DNA of 64,000 nucleotides from the NCBI RefSeq assembly GCF_000227135.1, contig NC_018259.1:1320619-1384618 (forward strand). Reading direction: 5' to 3'. Positions 39,812 to 49,183 of the stretch are shown piece after piece (the stretch's first letter is position 1; every line of letters begins with the position of its first letter). A model generated the notes under the pieces. It was not told where the DNA came from. It saw nothing but the letters and a program-made list of their open reading frames with translations, and ran no database searches. A program made the translations under genes and the position numbers. This DNA comes from Leishmania donovani (taxonomy: Eukaryota > Euglenozoa > Kinetoplastea > Trypanosomatida > Trypanosomatidae).

Positions 39812-41151
39812 AGCTGCGTGGAGGCAGGAGCGGGGCAGGTTTGTGTGCGCATCACGCTTAGATAGCGCTTCTCCCATCCGCTCCCGCTCTTTGTTTCTCT
39901 CTCTCCTTTCTTCTCCATCTCTCCTCTGTCCCTCTCTGCCTGTGCGCTTGTGTGCATGCCGGTGTCCCTTCGCGGCTCGCGTGCGCGACGATCATTGGAT
40001 GTGCATTTTCCATGGCGACTTTTTTTTTAATAAAGCGCTTTCGCCTATCGACATGTGTTCCTCCCTTCCCCCCTCCTCATCCACCACCTTTTCCTTGCGG
40101 CGTCGTCGCTGTCCCTCTCGTGTCGTGCGCTTTACCTTCTCTCCTCGAACTGTGCGATGAGCTGATGGCCTAAACATCCCCGCCCGCCGTGTGTGTTCGT
40201 TGCTTGGCATTGCAGTGCAATGCCACACACGACATGCGTCACCTTTATCGAAAGGGTAGCACGAACTGACTGCAGGTGCGTTTACACGTGCACATGTAAG
40301 GCGGGAGGGGGACAGGGAGGAGAGGATGGTTTGTGCTTCGCTCATCATGGCGTCTTCAGGGCAATAATGCGACAGGCATAGAGGGAAGGCGGAGACGACT
40401 GCGTGCATGTACATCTGCGATCTTTTCTGTGCCTCCGTTTTTTTTTGTGTCCTTCCCTGAGCTGCACCAATATGCTCGTGCTTGTGTGTTGCTCACCAAA
40501 CAAGCGCCTCTGAGTCTCTCTCACTCGCTTCACCGCTCTTTCGCCCTCACTGCGGTGCGGTGCTGTGAACACGTGAGGACTGCGGTGGTCGTGCTTTGGG
40601 GGTGCCGCTGCTGCCGCTGCTGCCTCTCTCCCTGCTACCGTTCCCTTTCCTCGAACCGTACTCGCCGGTACTTCGACGTGCGATGCAGCAAACTCTCTCC
40701 TCCCTCGCGCCCCCTTTTTTTTTACGGGCCATCCCTCGATTTCCTTGGGTCGCAACACGCAGGTGCCCACACCCGCATCACATGGGTGTTGCGACATCTC
40801 TCTCCCTCTTCTTCTATCCATCCTGGCCACCCCATATCTTCTTGCAGCATCACGGTGTGCTGCCGTTACACAATCACAGACACGCGTTCACAGCCGCTGA
40901 GGGGCGTGCTTTTCCAAGACATCAGGAGCATGAAAAACGGACTATCGCGCTCCACATTTGAATTGCATTCTTTTATGTCTGCTGCTGTTTCCTCCATCCT
41001 TCGAGTTGCCAGCAGGGCTATTCGTTTGGCTGCATAGACACAGAAGGTTCAACTTCCCCTCCTCTCCTCCCTCATTCACGAGTAGCAGCATCGGTCGTAG
41101 TCGTACCCAGCGGGTGGTGACTGACATACCTGCGTTGGGCTACTGACCGTG

Positions 41152-41175
41152 CCCCCCCCCCCCCAAAAAAAAAAA
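41152..41175 (+). repeat. C13-A11 homopolymer junction
   Basis: Thirteen C residues (41152-41164) abut eleven A residues (41165-41175). A similar C-rich to A-rich junction occurs at about 9575-9615. Confidence 0.9.
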
Positions 41176-41639
41176 CAAAAGAAACAACCGCCGGCACCAC
41201 GGCCCCAACACAGCCACTCTTTTGTCGTTTTTTTTTCGCTTATTTTAGTTTCTCTCTGCAGTGCCTCTGCGTGCGTGACGTCCTCGTGTTGACCGCAGCA
41301 GGCGCACTCACAGATACGCCGCTCTCTTTCATTTTCCTGTCGCTTTCCTCCTCCCTTCTTTGGGCACCTTTGCGGGTGCCTCTGACAGCGTTGTTCTTCG
41401 CTCGTTGGCCTCTCTTTATCCCACGTATACATACACACAAGCTTATTTGAGATTTACGGTGGCAGAAGCGAGAAGTGCTGCTACGGACTGCGTTGTGTGT
41501 GGCCGACATCATTGCTGCCATTTTGTGTGTGTGCTTGTGTGTGCTTGGTGCGCGTCCTCTTGTGCTGTTGACTCCTGTGGATCACCTCATCTTCTTTTGG
41601 TTGAGTCTCTCCTGATCTTCGCCGGTTTAGTGTCACACT

Positions 41640-41705
41640 CTTCTCGTTACCTCTCCTTTTCTTGTTTTCCTTTGTAACCCGTTAACGGCCCTAACTAACA
41701 GACAG
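41640..41705 (+). promoter_or_regulatory. Candidate spliced-leader acceptor for the lipase gene
   Basis: A T/C-rich stretch (41640-41675) is followed by CTAACTAACAGACAG, with a branch-point-like CTAAC and AGs at 41700-41701 and 41704-41705. This would give a 5' UTR of about 305 nt. Confidence 0.4.
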
Positions 41706-42008
41706 GCTTCGGTCGTGCCATTACAGGCGTGGCCCGGCGGGTGGAGGGTGTGCGCGCGGACCGTATCAGCGTATTGCACCGTCAACGCTCATGCAATCAG
41801 AGCCATCGATCCCCTCTTTGGTCACCACCCCGCCGCCGCACATACCCGTATATAGCGCAAACTGAAGGCAGTAGAGCGTACCCCCGCAGGCGATTCTGCA
41901 CTCTCTCTCTTCGGCGCCTTCGCTTCTGTTTCAAGGAAATTTGCTTGGCTTTCCTAAAGTTCCGCATCACGCACTCCGGCACACTCGACCGCGCAGCAGG
42001 GACCAGCG

Positions 42009-44438
42009 ATGCTGCGGCACCTGCGCATGGCCCCAGCCACCAAGAGGCCGCCCAGGTTGGAGGGGCAGCTTTTTGGTATGATCCAGGAGTGGTGTCGGCC
42101 TCTCTACCGCTACCGCATTCCGCACATCTCGACACCTCGTGACCGCGTGTGCACATGTGCCTACCCGCTCTACACCCTGCGCTCCTCTCGACGCTCCCTG
42201 TATGACGAGCCAACGGTGTACGCGTCTGCACACGAGGCCATTTATGTGACCGGTGCTGGCGCGCCATCCACCAGCGACGCCCCCGCGTCCTCTTGGACGT
42301 TGTCTGGGTGCTCCTCGCCTGTCTACACGTCGACCACGACCACCGCAAAAGGCGGCGCCGCGGCCTTGTCCTTCCTTTCTTCACTTGGACGGCTGCCATC
42401 CCTGCGTGCCCGCTGGGCTGTGCGGCGACGAGGGTCACGCCAGGCTGCTGTCCCCCCGACCACCCCTTTAGCACCACCCCCGCAGTCGTCCGAGGCGTGC
42501 TATCGGTGCAACATATGCGATGGCCTACAGGGCCACGCAGAGGCGAGCGACGGCGCGCTGACAAATTCTAGCGGATCCACTGACACTGGTGCCGCATCGA
42601 CAGAGCATGCAACCACGATGGCCACCACATCGTCAGCCGAGTGGAATGAGGAGGATGAAGGCGAGGCGACCACTGGCATCGCTGCGGCTTCACCTGACAG
42701 CAGCGCGGACGAGCGCTACGGTTACACCATCTCCACTGGCATCGCCAACACTGCCATGGAGGGCGCCAAGGTGGCGGAGCTGCGGCACCTGGACCCGTTC
42801 CACGTCGAGGTCTTCGGAAGGCCATCGTGGTCGGCGCTAACGAAGCGCATCGCGCGGGAGGTGCAGGCACAGCTCACCCGATGCGGACTGCGCAAGCGAG
42901 ACGTCTCGCGTTACGCCACTCAGGCAGCCCTCAACAGTGAGATGAGTCGCCAGACGTACAAGTTGTGGGTGCGTCGAGGGTCGCGCCGCATTCGTGAAAG
43001 GCAGCTGCAGTTGGCAACGCCTGCCGGTGCCACTGGCTCGCCTTCGCCGAAGTCCCAGCTCACCGTTGCGCCGTCCGAGCAGGTGATAATCAAGGGCAAG
43101 CTGGACACGCTCCACACAGCCTGCTACCTCGCCCGCTACGCGATGGCCGCCTACGGTTTGCCCTTTGAGCTCAACTACTTTTCGAGCTTGCGTGAGCTGT
43201 CGAAGCTCATGGCAGAGCCTCACCGGCGCTACGTCTGCGCTAACTCTGAGGAGCAACTAGAGTCGATGCGCCGCATGCTGCAGGGCGAGGAGCCGAACGC
43301 GTTGCTTGAGTGCGTGGCAAGTCGCTACTCGCTTCGCGTAGGCCAATCTTGCTGGGCCCTCTTCCTCGACCACGCTACGAACCGAGTCGTGCTCACCTTC
43401 CGCGGCTCGCTGACGCCGGCAGACATCGTGGTGGATGTGACAGAGGGCTACGCCAACGTCGTGCTGGAGCGCGCCCCTGTGGATGGGGCAGCGGCGGCCA
43501 CCGGCATGGACACGTCGCAGCGACTGTGCACAGCGATTCCGCTCGGCTTCTACGAGTCCGTCGTCGAGGCGGGTGCCCAGTTGCTTCCTCTCCTGCGTAC
43601 CATCCACAGCCAATACAGCACCTACCAGCTCTGCATCACCGGACACTCTCTGGGCGGTGTCCAGGCCTCTCTCTTTCACCTTCTGTACTGCGGGCCGTGG
43701 CGCGCGGCGCTGCACTCGTCAACGACGCTGCTGCGCCGCGCGAAGGCGCTCACATGCCCCTCCTCACTGCCTTCGGCGCGGCCTCCTTCCTCTGCAGCCA
43801 TCGCATCCGCTGACACAGCGACGACCACGGCCAGCACTGCGGCGCATGTGCCTTTTACTAAGACGGTGACTTGCACATTTGGTGCCGCCCCAGTCGTGGA
43901 GCGGCGCGTCGCTCCACTGCTGAATGCATGGCTGCACGAGGAGGAGCAGCACTCTGGAAGTCGTCTTGTGGCCTTCAGCAACGGCATGGACGTTGTTTCC
44001 CGGCTACAGTTGCGGTCGCTTCAGGACGCCTTTCTGCAGCAATACGCGCGGCCGACGGAGGAGAGTCTGTCTAGCGGCGACGGGGCTGCCGTCGATGACA
44101 CTGGACCTGCGGTCGCAGGGGTCTCCGACCAATCTGTACCCCTGCTCGCCATTCCTGGCTCGTTGTACAACATGACATCCGGGACGCGCCGCCGCCATCT
44201 CCTTGCCGTTCCGCTCACTGCCACCGCGGTGCGTGAGCAGGTGGTCCTCATCCCCGAAGCGGCTTTGCATCACTACCCCTCGCTCTATCTGCGCAGCCTG
44301 AACGAGCTGCTGCGTCGGTATAGGGTCAAGTGGCAGTCCATCTGCGACGATGCCACGACGATACCGACCGCCACTGCCACCGCGGCAGCCGTAGCACTGT
44401 CAACAGAAAGCCCCTTACGCGAGAGCCGAGGCGGGTGA
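42009..44438 (+). CDS. Class 3 lipase, sn-1-specific diacylglycerol lipase type
   Basis: This is a serine hydrolase expected to cleave acylglycerols, releasing fatty acid from diacylglycerol or a related lipid. In the 809-residue product the alpha/beta-hydrolase core begins around residue 430 with a VVLTFRGSLTPAD strand. The nucleophile elbow GHSLGG has Ser547. The likely catalytic Asp is D661 in GMDVVSRL, and the likely His is H755 in LHHYPSLYLRSL, which aligns with the His of the family's C-terminal motif. A Ser/Thr/Ala-rich insert of about 100 residues separates the Ser and Asp strands. The N-terminal third is low-complexity and lacks the four membrane helices of animal DAG lipases, so this form may be soluble or peripherally bound. 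An in-frame ATG five codons on is an alternative start. Confidence 0.88.
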   Translation: MLRHLRMAPATKRPPRLEGQLFGMIQEWCRPLYRYRIPHISTPRDRVCTCAYPLYTLRSSRRSLYDEPTVYASAHEAIYVTGAGAPSTSDAPASSWTLSGCSSPVYTSTTTTAKGGAAALSFLSSLGRLPSLRARWAVRRRGSRQAAVPPTTPLAPPPQSSEACYRCNICDGLQGHAEASDGALTNSSGSTDTGAASTEHATTMATTSSAEWNEEDEGEATTGIAAASPDSSADERYGYTISTGIANTAMEGAKVAELRHLDPFHVEVFGRPSWSALTKRIAREVQAQLTRCGLRKRDVSRYATQAALNSEMSRQTYKLWVRRGSRRIRERQLQLATPAGATGSPSPKSQLTVAPSEQVIIKGKLDTLHTACYLARYAMAAYGLPFELNYFSSLRELSKLMAEPHRRYVCANSEEQLESMRRMLQGEEPNALLECVASRYSLRVGQSCWALFLDHATNRVVLTFRGSLTPADIVVDVTEGYANVVLERAPVDGAAAATGMDTSQRLCTAIPLGFYESVVEAGAQLLPLLRTIHSQYSTYQLCITGHSLGGVQASLFHLLYCGPWRAALHSSTTLLRRAKALTCPSSLPSARPPSSAAIASADTATTTASTAAHVPFTKTVTCTFGAAPVVERRVAPLLNAWLHEEEQHSGSRLVAFSNGMDVVSRLQLRSLQDAFLQQYARPTEESLSSGDGAAVDDTGPAVAGVSDQSVPLLAIPGSLYNMTSGTRRRHLLAVPLTATAVREQVVLIPEAALHHYPSLYLRSLNELLRRYRVKWQSICDDATTIPTATATAAAVALSTESPLRESRGG

Positions 44439-45743
44439 TGGCGTGTATGCGCGCTGAGGGGAGAGGGCTGGCCGGTCTCCGAGGCACACAGGCCCACACC
44501 CTTACCTCGCCTCTTTCCTTTGCAGCTTTGCTGCCGCCGTGCGTCGTCGCCGTCTCCCCCCCCCCCCACCATCGCCACCATTATCCTCACCACCACCTCT
44601 CTCTGCGGGCGTATTCGGCCCACGTTTTCTTCATTGTATTGTCCGCCCCGTTTTCTTTTTCGTTTACCCTCTTCCCCCGTCATCTTCGTCGTCCTCTCCC
44701 TGTCTGTGAGTCTGTTTCTGTGTGCGTGTGTGTGTGCCTCGTGCTCACCGCCACCTCCACCGCCTTCTGTTTATCGTTGTGTATATACTCTCTCGCCCCC
44801 TCTCACTCTCGCACTCGCCCTCCCCCACCATCTCGGGCCTTTCACCACCACAGCAACGCAGTCCAAACGTCGTGCGAAGCAGAGTGAGAGAACAAGGTGT
44901 GTGTGTGTGTATGTGCGTCCGTGTCGGAGAGAGGGGGTGGGGTGGTGAGGGTTGCGATACGAAGTTGTGAGCATTGGGCAGACACGTGCGCTCCTCCCCG
45001 AGCGGGACGTGAGCGTGCGCTAGTAAGGGAGTGGGGAGACCGTAGACACCGGGAGTACACAGCGACGAGGTGCCGTGCCATCGCAGCAACAACCCCTCTC
45101 CGCCTTCCTCCTTTTGCTGTACGTCTTTTGAACGCGTTCCGGTGCGCCTTTCCGGAAGTCTCGCCCGTCGTTGGTGCTGCTCATGTCGCTCTCCTGCTTG
45201 CTCATCCACCCCCAACCTCTTCTTTGTACCTCCCTTTTCTCTCTATCTCGCGCGCGCACACGTGCTGAGCCCCTGCCGATGCTTCGCATGGCTCTGTCTC
45301 GCTCCGCATTGTTTCCCTTTTGCGGTTGCCTGCCCCTCGGCCACGACATCTTGCGTGTGCGTGGCTGTCGAGTGGCTCTCCTCCCCCTGCATGCAACAGC
45401 TGCTCCCCTCCCGCTGCCATCCTTTCAGTACGCTGCACTGCAGCGGTGTCTTTAACACGTGCGTTGGCTTCTCTTTTCCTCGTCTATCCAAAGACACGGG
45501 CAACAGAGCTCTTTCTCATCTGCTGTAGTTTGCTGTTATCAGTGATTGCAGGCAGTCCCTGCCGTCGTGGTGGACGAGGCCCACGCCGGCGCCTTGAACG
45601 AGCCCACCGTTGGCATTGGTGTTGGTGCCCCCTTCCCTGCAGCAGCTCAGCCGCTGCCATCCGCGTCACCGCCCTCGTCAAGGACGCGGCGCCCGTGTGC
45701 CCTTCCACGAGCGCGTTCTTTCGGATCCCTCGCGACGACAGGT
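44439..45743. other. Intergenic region between the lipase and CLC genes
   Basis: No gene is seen. A C run lies near 44559-44567, a GT run near 44898-44910, and T/C-rich sequence extends up to the CLC start. The frame upstream of the CLC ATG is open back to about 45546 but contains no ATG. Confidence 0.6.
45508..45528 (+). promoter_or_regulatory. Candidate spliced-leader acceptor for the CLC gene
   Basis: A short T/C-rich tract (45509-45526) precedes an AG at 45527-45528, giving a 5' UTR of about 215 nt before the ATG at 45744. The tract is short, so other sites upstream are possible. Confidence 0.3.
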
Positions 45744-48401
45744 ATGAGCGCCGCGTACGGCAATGCAGGCACTAGCGGGACGTTCGACACCCCGTCTGCT
45801 ACCCTCCGCAGGCGGGAGGCGGACGCAGCGACGGCTGCCTGGTTCCACGAGCTTGTAAAGGAGGTGGAGGAGGCCGGGGACGCCGAGGTGAATCGCGCTC
45901 GAGCGCCTCTGTTTGAGAAGGCGCACCGCCCGCACGTGTTTACAGCAGAGGAGCGGCGACGCATGGATTGCTATGAGAGCATCGATTACGCCGAGGGTCA
46001 GTCCCTCGTTCACCGCGTCAGCACCACTCGCCAAAGCAGCACGGACGCGAAGGGGTGGCTGCGCCTGCTGATGTTCGTCTTGATCGGCCTCGCCGTTGGT
46101 GGCTGGTCCCTCTTGGTGTTTCAGACGCTTGACTACCTTGCGGAGGTGAAGCTGGATGCGGTGCAGGGGGTGGTGCGCAGCCGCAACAGCACTTACCCGC
46201 CTTTCAATGCGTCCAGAATCTGCATGTCGGCGCTGTGCAACTCTGGACATGAGGACGGCGGCGACGACGGAAAGGCTGCGGTAGTGCTACGCACACTATC
46301 GTGGTCAGCGCTGCTGCACGGGGGCGTACTGTACACGATGTGGGGCGTGCTGATGGCGCTTCTGTCGTCTCTCTGCTGCCTCGTCATGCCGAGCGCCGCT
46401 GGCAGCGGTATCCCGGATGTGATGGCGTACCTCAATGGCGTCATGTTCCCGCGCATCTTCAACATTCGCAACCTGGTGGTCAAGACGCTCTCCTGCATCC
46501 TCGCGGTGAGCGCCGGTTTGCCGGTGGGGACGGAGGGGCCTATGATCCACATGGGCTCGCTCATTGGAGCCGGGCTCCCCACCGGCCGCAGTCGCTCTTT
46601 GGGGTGCAGCGCCACCTCCGTCTTTGATCTCTTTCGCAATCCGCGCGACCAGCGTGACTTCATCTCCGCCGGCGCCGCCTGTGGCTTGACGAGCGCCTTT
46701 TCTAGCCCGCTGGGGGGGATGCTGTTCGTCTTGGAGGAGATGGCGACTCATTTCTCTGTGCGTCTCGCGTGGCTCGTCTTTCTATCCTGTCTCTCGTGCA
46801 TGTGGATCATCCAGACATGCAATTCCTTTCTATCTGGCTGGCATCTCGTCGACCGGTCCGCCATGGCGCTCGGTGATCTGCGCGAGGCGTCCATCGCGAT
46901 GTTCTACATCGACACCGTGCCAGAGAACACGGTCTCCTTGTACACGTACACGTTCATCCCTACCGTGATGGTGGCGGTGTTGTCTGGCCTCTTGGCAGTG
47001 GCTTACACGGTCAGCAGCATCCGCTTCTCCCGCTGGCGCTCGCGCTGCCTCTTCCCCACGACGCTGTACCGTGTGCTGGAGCCGTGCGTGTTCGCATCTC
47101 TTTTCTCCACGGCCTGCTACGTGTTGCCCCTTTTCACACCGTGCGTGCCGACCCCACCGCATGTGCGAGAGAAGAAAGAGGCCCTAAACGTGGAGCTCTT
47201 CACCGCATTCTGTGCACAGCCCGAAACAACCCATCACCCGCTCGCCACCCTCACCATGACCAGTCCTTACAACCTGCTGCGCCTCTTGTTCTCGCGCCGC
47301 TCGGCGGGGCTCTTCCCGGCATGGTCACTCCTCCTGCACCTCGCGATTTACGTGGTCGGTTCCAGCTACGCTGGTGGCATGTTCATCTCCTGCGGCACCG
47401 TCATACCGTCTCTGCTCATCGGCGCGGTCGAGGGGCGCCTCATCGGCGTTCTTTTTCAGCGCCCGGTGTGGGCGGATGAGGGCGTGGTCGCCCTTATCGG
47501 GGCCGCCGCATACTTTGCCGGCATCTCCCGCCTCACCTTCGCTCTTGTCGTCGTCATGATGGAGTTGACGGCGGATGTGTCACACATCACGTGTCTCATG
47601 CTCGGCATCCTGGTCGCCAAGAGCATCGCGGACAAGTGCTGCCATTCCTTTTACCACGCCTCGCTGGAGGTGAAGGCGGTCCCCTTCCTCGAGGCACAGA
47701 CGAGCATGCACCTACTCGACACATACACGGCCCGCGACATCATGACAAGCCCGGTCACAGTGCTGGAGACGATGGACACCGTTCTGCACGTGGTCGAGGC
47801 GCTGACCATGACACGACACAACGCCTTCCCTGTCGTGCGAGTGGGTAAGGCGGACCAAGCCTACGAGGGCATGATCACGCGCGCGCAGCTTCAGCTGCTG
47901 CTCTGGGTCGTGTACCTGCGCGAGGTGGGTGATGCCTCAGAGGTACTCGTCGACGAGGAAGGTGATGACGATGGCGAGGCAAACGTCGGCGACGGCGCGG
48001 CGGATGCGCGGAGCGGGATGGCGTCGAAGCAGGTCGACGCCGAGGGCTTCCTTCAATCCCATGTCACGGCAGCGGAGCTGAAGCGCGTGCACGAGTTTCT
48101 TTTCTGGAACCGCCTGCCGAGCGTCCCCATGATGGAGCACCTGCCACTGTCTGCCATTCGCTCATACATCGACCTTCGCCCGTACGTGGACAACAGCGCG
48201 CCGTACGTGCAGCAAGGCGTGTGCGTCTCGAGGGCGTACTACACCTTTCGCCATCTGGGGCTGCGCCACCTGCCGGTGCTTGATCGGACACAGCGGGTCG
48301 TCGGGATCCTGACCAGGGTCAGCTTCGTGGGCGATCGACTCATGGAGAAGGTCGGCACGCAACCCGCTGAGGGCTTCGTCGACACCGATTGGAGAGGGTG
48401 A
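45744..48401 (+). CDS. CLC-family chloride channel/exchanger
   Basis: This multi-pass transporter moves chloride, probably in exchange for protons, most likely in an acidic endomembrane compartment. The 885-residue product shows the three anion-path motifs: GSGIPD (220-225), with the Ser that favours chloride; GTEGP (262-266), with gating Glu264; and GTVIP (551-555), a variant of the usual GxFxP with Val in place of Phe. The EE pair at 331-332 supplies the internal proton-glutamate position, which points to an exchanger rather than a channel. Two CBS domains lie in the cytosolic C-terminus, separated by an acidic Asp/Glu/Gly loop. The first in-frame ATG at 45744 is used. An extracellular or lumenal loop of about 40 residues before helix L is larger than usual. 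Confidence 0.92.
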   Translation: MSAAYGNAGTSGTFDTPSATLRRREADAATAAWFHELVKEVEEAGDAEVNRARAPLFEKAHRPHVFTAEERRRMDCYESIDYAEGQSLVHRVSTTRQSSTDAKGWLRLLMFVLIGLAVGGWSLLVFQTLDYLAEVKLDAVQGVVRSRNSTYPPFNASRICMSALCNSGHEDGGDDGKAAVVLRTLSWSALLHGGVLYTMWGVLMALLSSLCCLVMPSAAGSGIPDVMAYLNGVMFPRIFNIRNLVVKTLSCILAVSAGLPVGTEGPMIHMGSLIGAGLPTGRSRSLGCSATSVFDLFRNPRDQRDFISAGAACGLTSAFSSPLGGMLFVLEEMATHFSVRLAWLVFLSCLSCMWIIQTCNSFLSGWHLVDRSAMALGDLREASIAMFYIDTVPENTVSLYTYTFIPTVMVAVLSGLLAVAYTVSSIRFSRWRSRCLFPTTLYRVLEPCVFASLFSTACYVLPLFTPCVPTPPHVREKKEALNVELFTAFCAQPETTHHPLATLTMTSPYNLLRLLFSRRSAGLFPAWSLLLHLAIYVVGSSYAGGMFISCGTVIPSLLIGAVEGRLIGVLFQRPVWADEGVVALIGAAAYFAGISRLTFALVVVMMELTADVSHITCLMLGILVAKSIADKCCHSFYHASLEVKAVPFLEAQTSMHLLDTYTARDIMTSPVTVLETMDTVLHVVEALTMTRHNAFPVVRVGKADQAYEGMITRAQLQLLLWVVYLREVGDASEVLVDEEGDDDGEANVGDGAADARSGMASKQVDAEGFLQSHVTAAELKRVHEFLFWNRLPSVPMMEHLPLSAIRSYIDLRPYVDNSAPYVQQGVCVSRAYYTFRHLGLRHLPVLDRTQRVVGILTRVSFVGDRLMEKVGTQPAEGFVDTDWRG

Positions 48402-49183
48402 TAAAAGGCAACAAATAGACCGGGCAGCAGCCGCAACAGCAGCGCCGCGGTCTCCTCAAGTGTCGCTGTAGCTGTTTCTCTGCGCCTACGGTCTCCTGCG
48501 CTGCTCTCGAGAGGACAAGGAGAATACCTTACCGGCGTCATTCCTCTTGCGTGTGTGCGTGTATGCTTCTGCTGCCTCTTGCATGCACTACAATCTGTTC
48601 CCCCATGAATGCGGTGCAACACCGCCAAAGCCTGCACGCGCTGGGAACTTAAGCGCACGGTGCGTGCGCTGACAAATTCCAACCCGGAACACTGAGAGAA
48701 GAGGCCCAGAGAACAAAAAAGAGAGGGTTGGCTTTTGAAAGCAGCAGAGCAAGCGAATCCCACCTTCTCTCCTCTCTCGCATTCTCCATGTTAGACTTTA
48801 TATGGGTGCCGCTCACGGCGCCGCGTCCTCTTCTCCTCGTCATCACTGCGTGAGTTGGTGTGCGCGGGTGTGGTGTGGGCCTACGCGGCGAGCTCGCCGC
48901 TGCGCCTTCGTATGCCCGCCTCTCACTTCTGACGTGCGCGGCGCTTCTTCCGCCCCTCCTTCATTTCCCTCTCCGTCACTGCTGACCGGATCGCCCTCCC
49001 GTCTCCTTCGTTGGCCTTGCCTTGTGTGGCGGTGAATTTGTGCACAGAGCCAACGTGCACGCAAACACACGAGGACGCCGACTTCATTCACAGACGCTAT
49101 GAACGAGTAGGACACGCGCTCACATCGCTATCTACCCCCTCCTCTGTTTTTTTTTTTGTTCTGCTCTTCCCAGCTTCGCAGTG
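48402..49183. other. Intergenic region between the CLC and PUS7 genes
   Basis: No gene is seen. It is mixed 3' UTR-like sequence that turns pyrimidine-rich near 48940-49000 and again at 49139-49173. Confidence 0.6.
49139..49173 (+). promoter_or_regulatory. Candidate spliced-leader acceptor for the PUS7 gene
   Basis: A T-rich tract (49146-49158 is almost all T) is followed by CAG at 49171-49173, only about 10 nt before the ATG at 49184. A second AG at 49180-49181 would leave just two bases. Confidence 0.5.

Larger units (their letters stand above)
39812..42008. other. Intergenic region between the B-box/MATH and lipase genes
   Basis: No gene is seen. T runs occur near 40020 and 40440, and a C13-A11 homopolymer junction at 41152-41175. 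C/T-rich sequence ends in a CTAACTAACAG element at about 41691-41701. Confidence 0.6.

Noticed and set aside
45546..45743. 66-codon upstream extension of the CLC gene
   Set aside because: It contains no ATG. The extension depends on a TTG start, which is not expected in a trypanosomatid nuclear gene.
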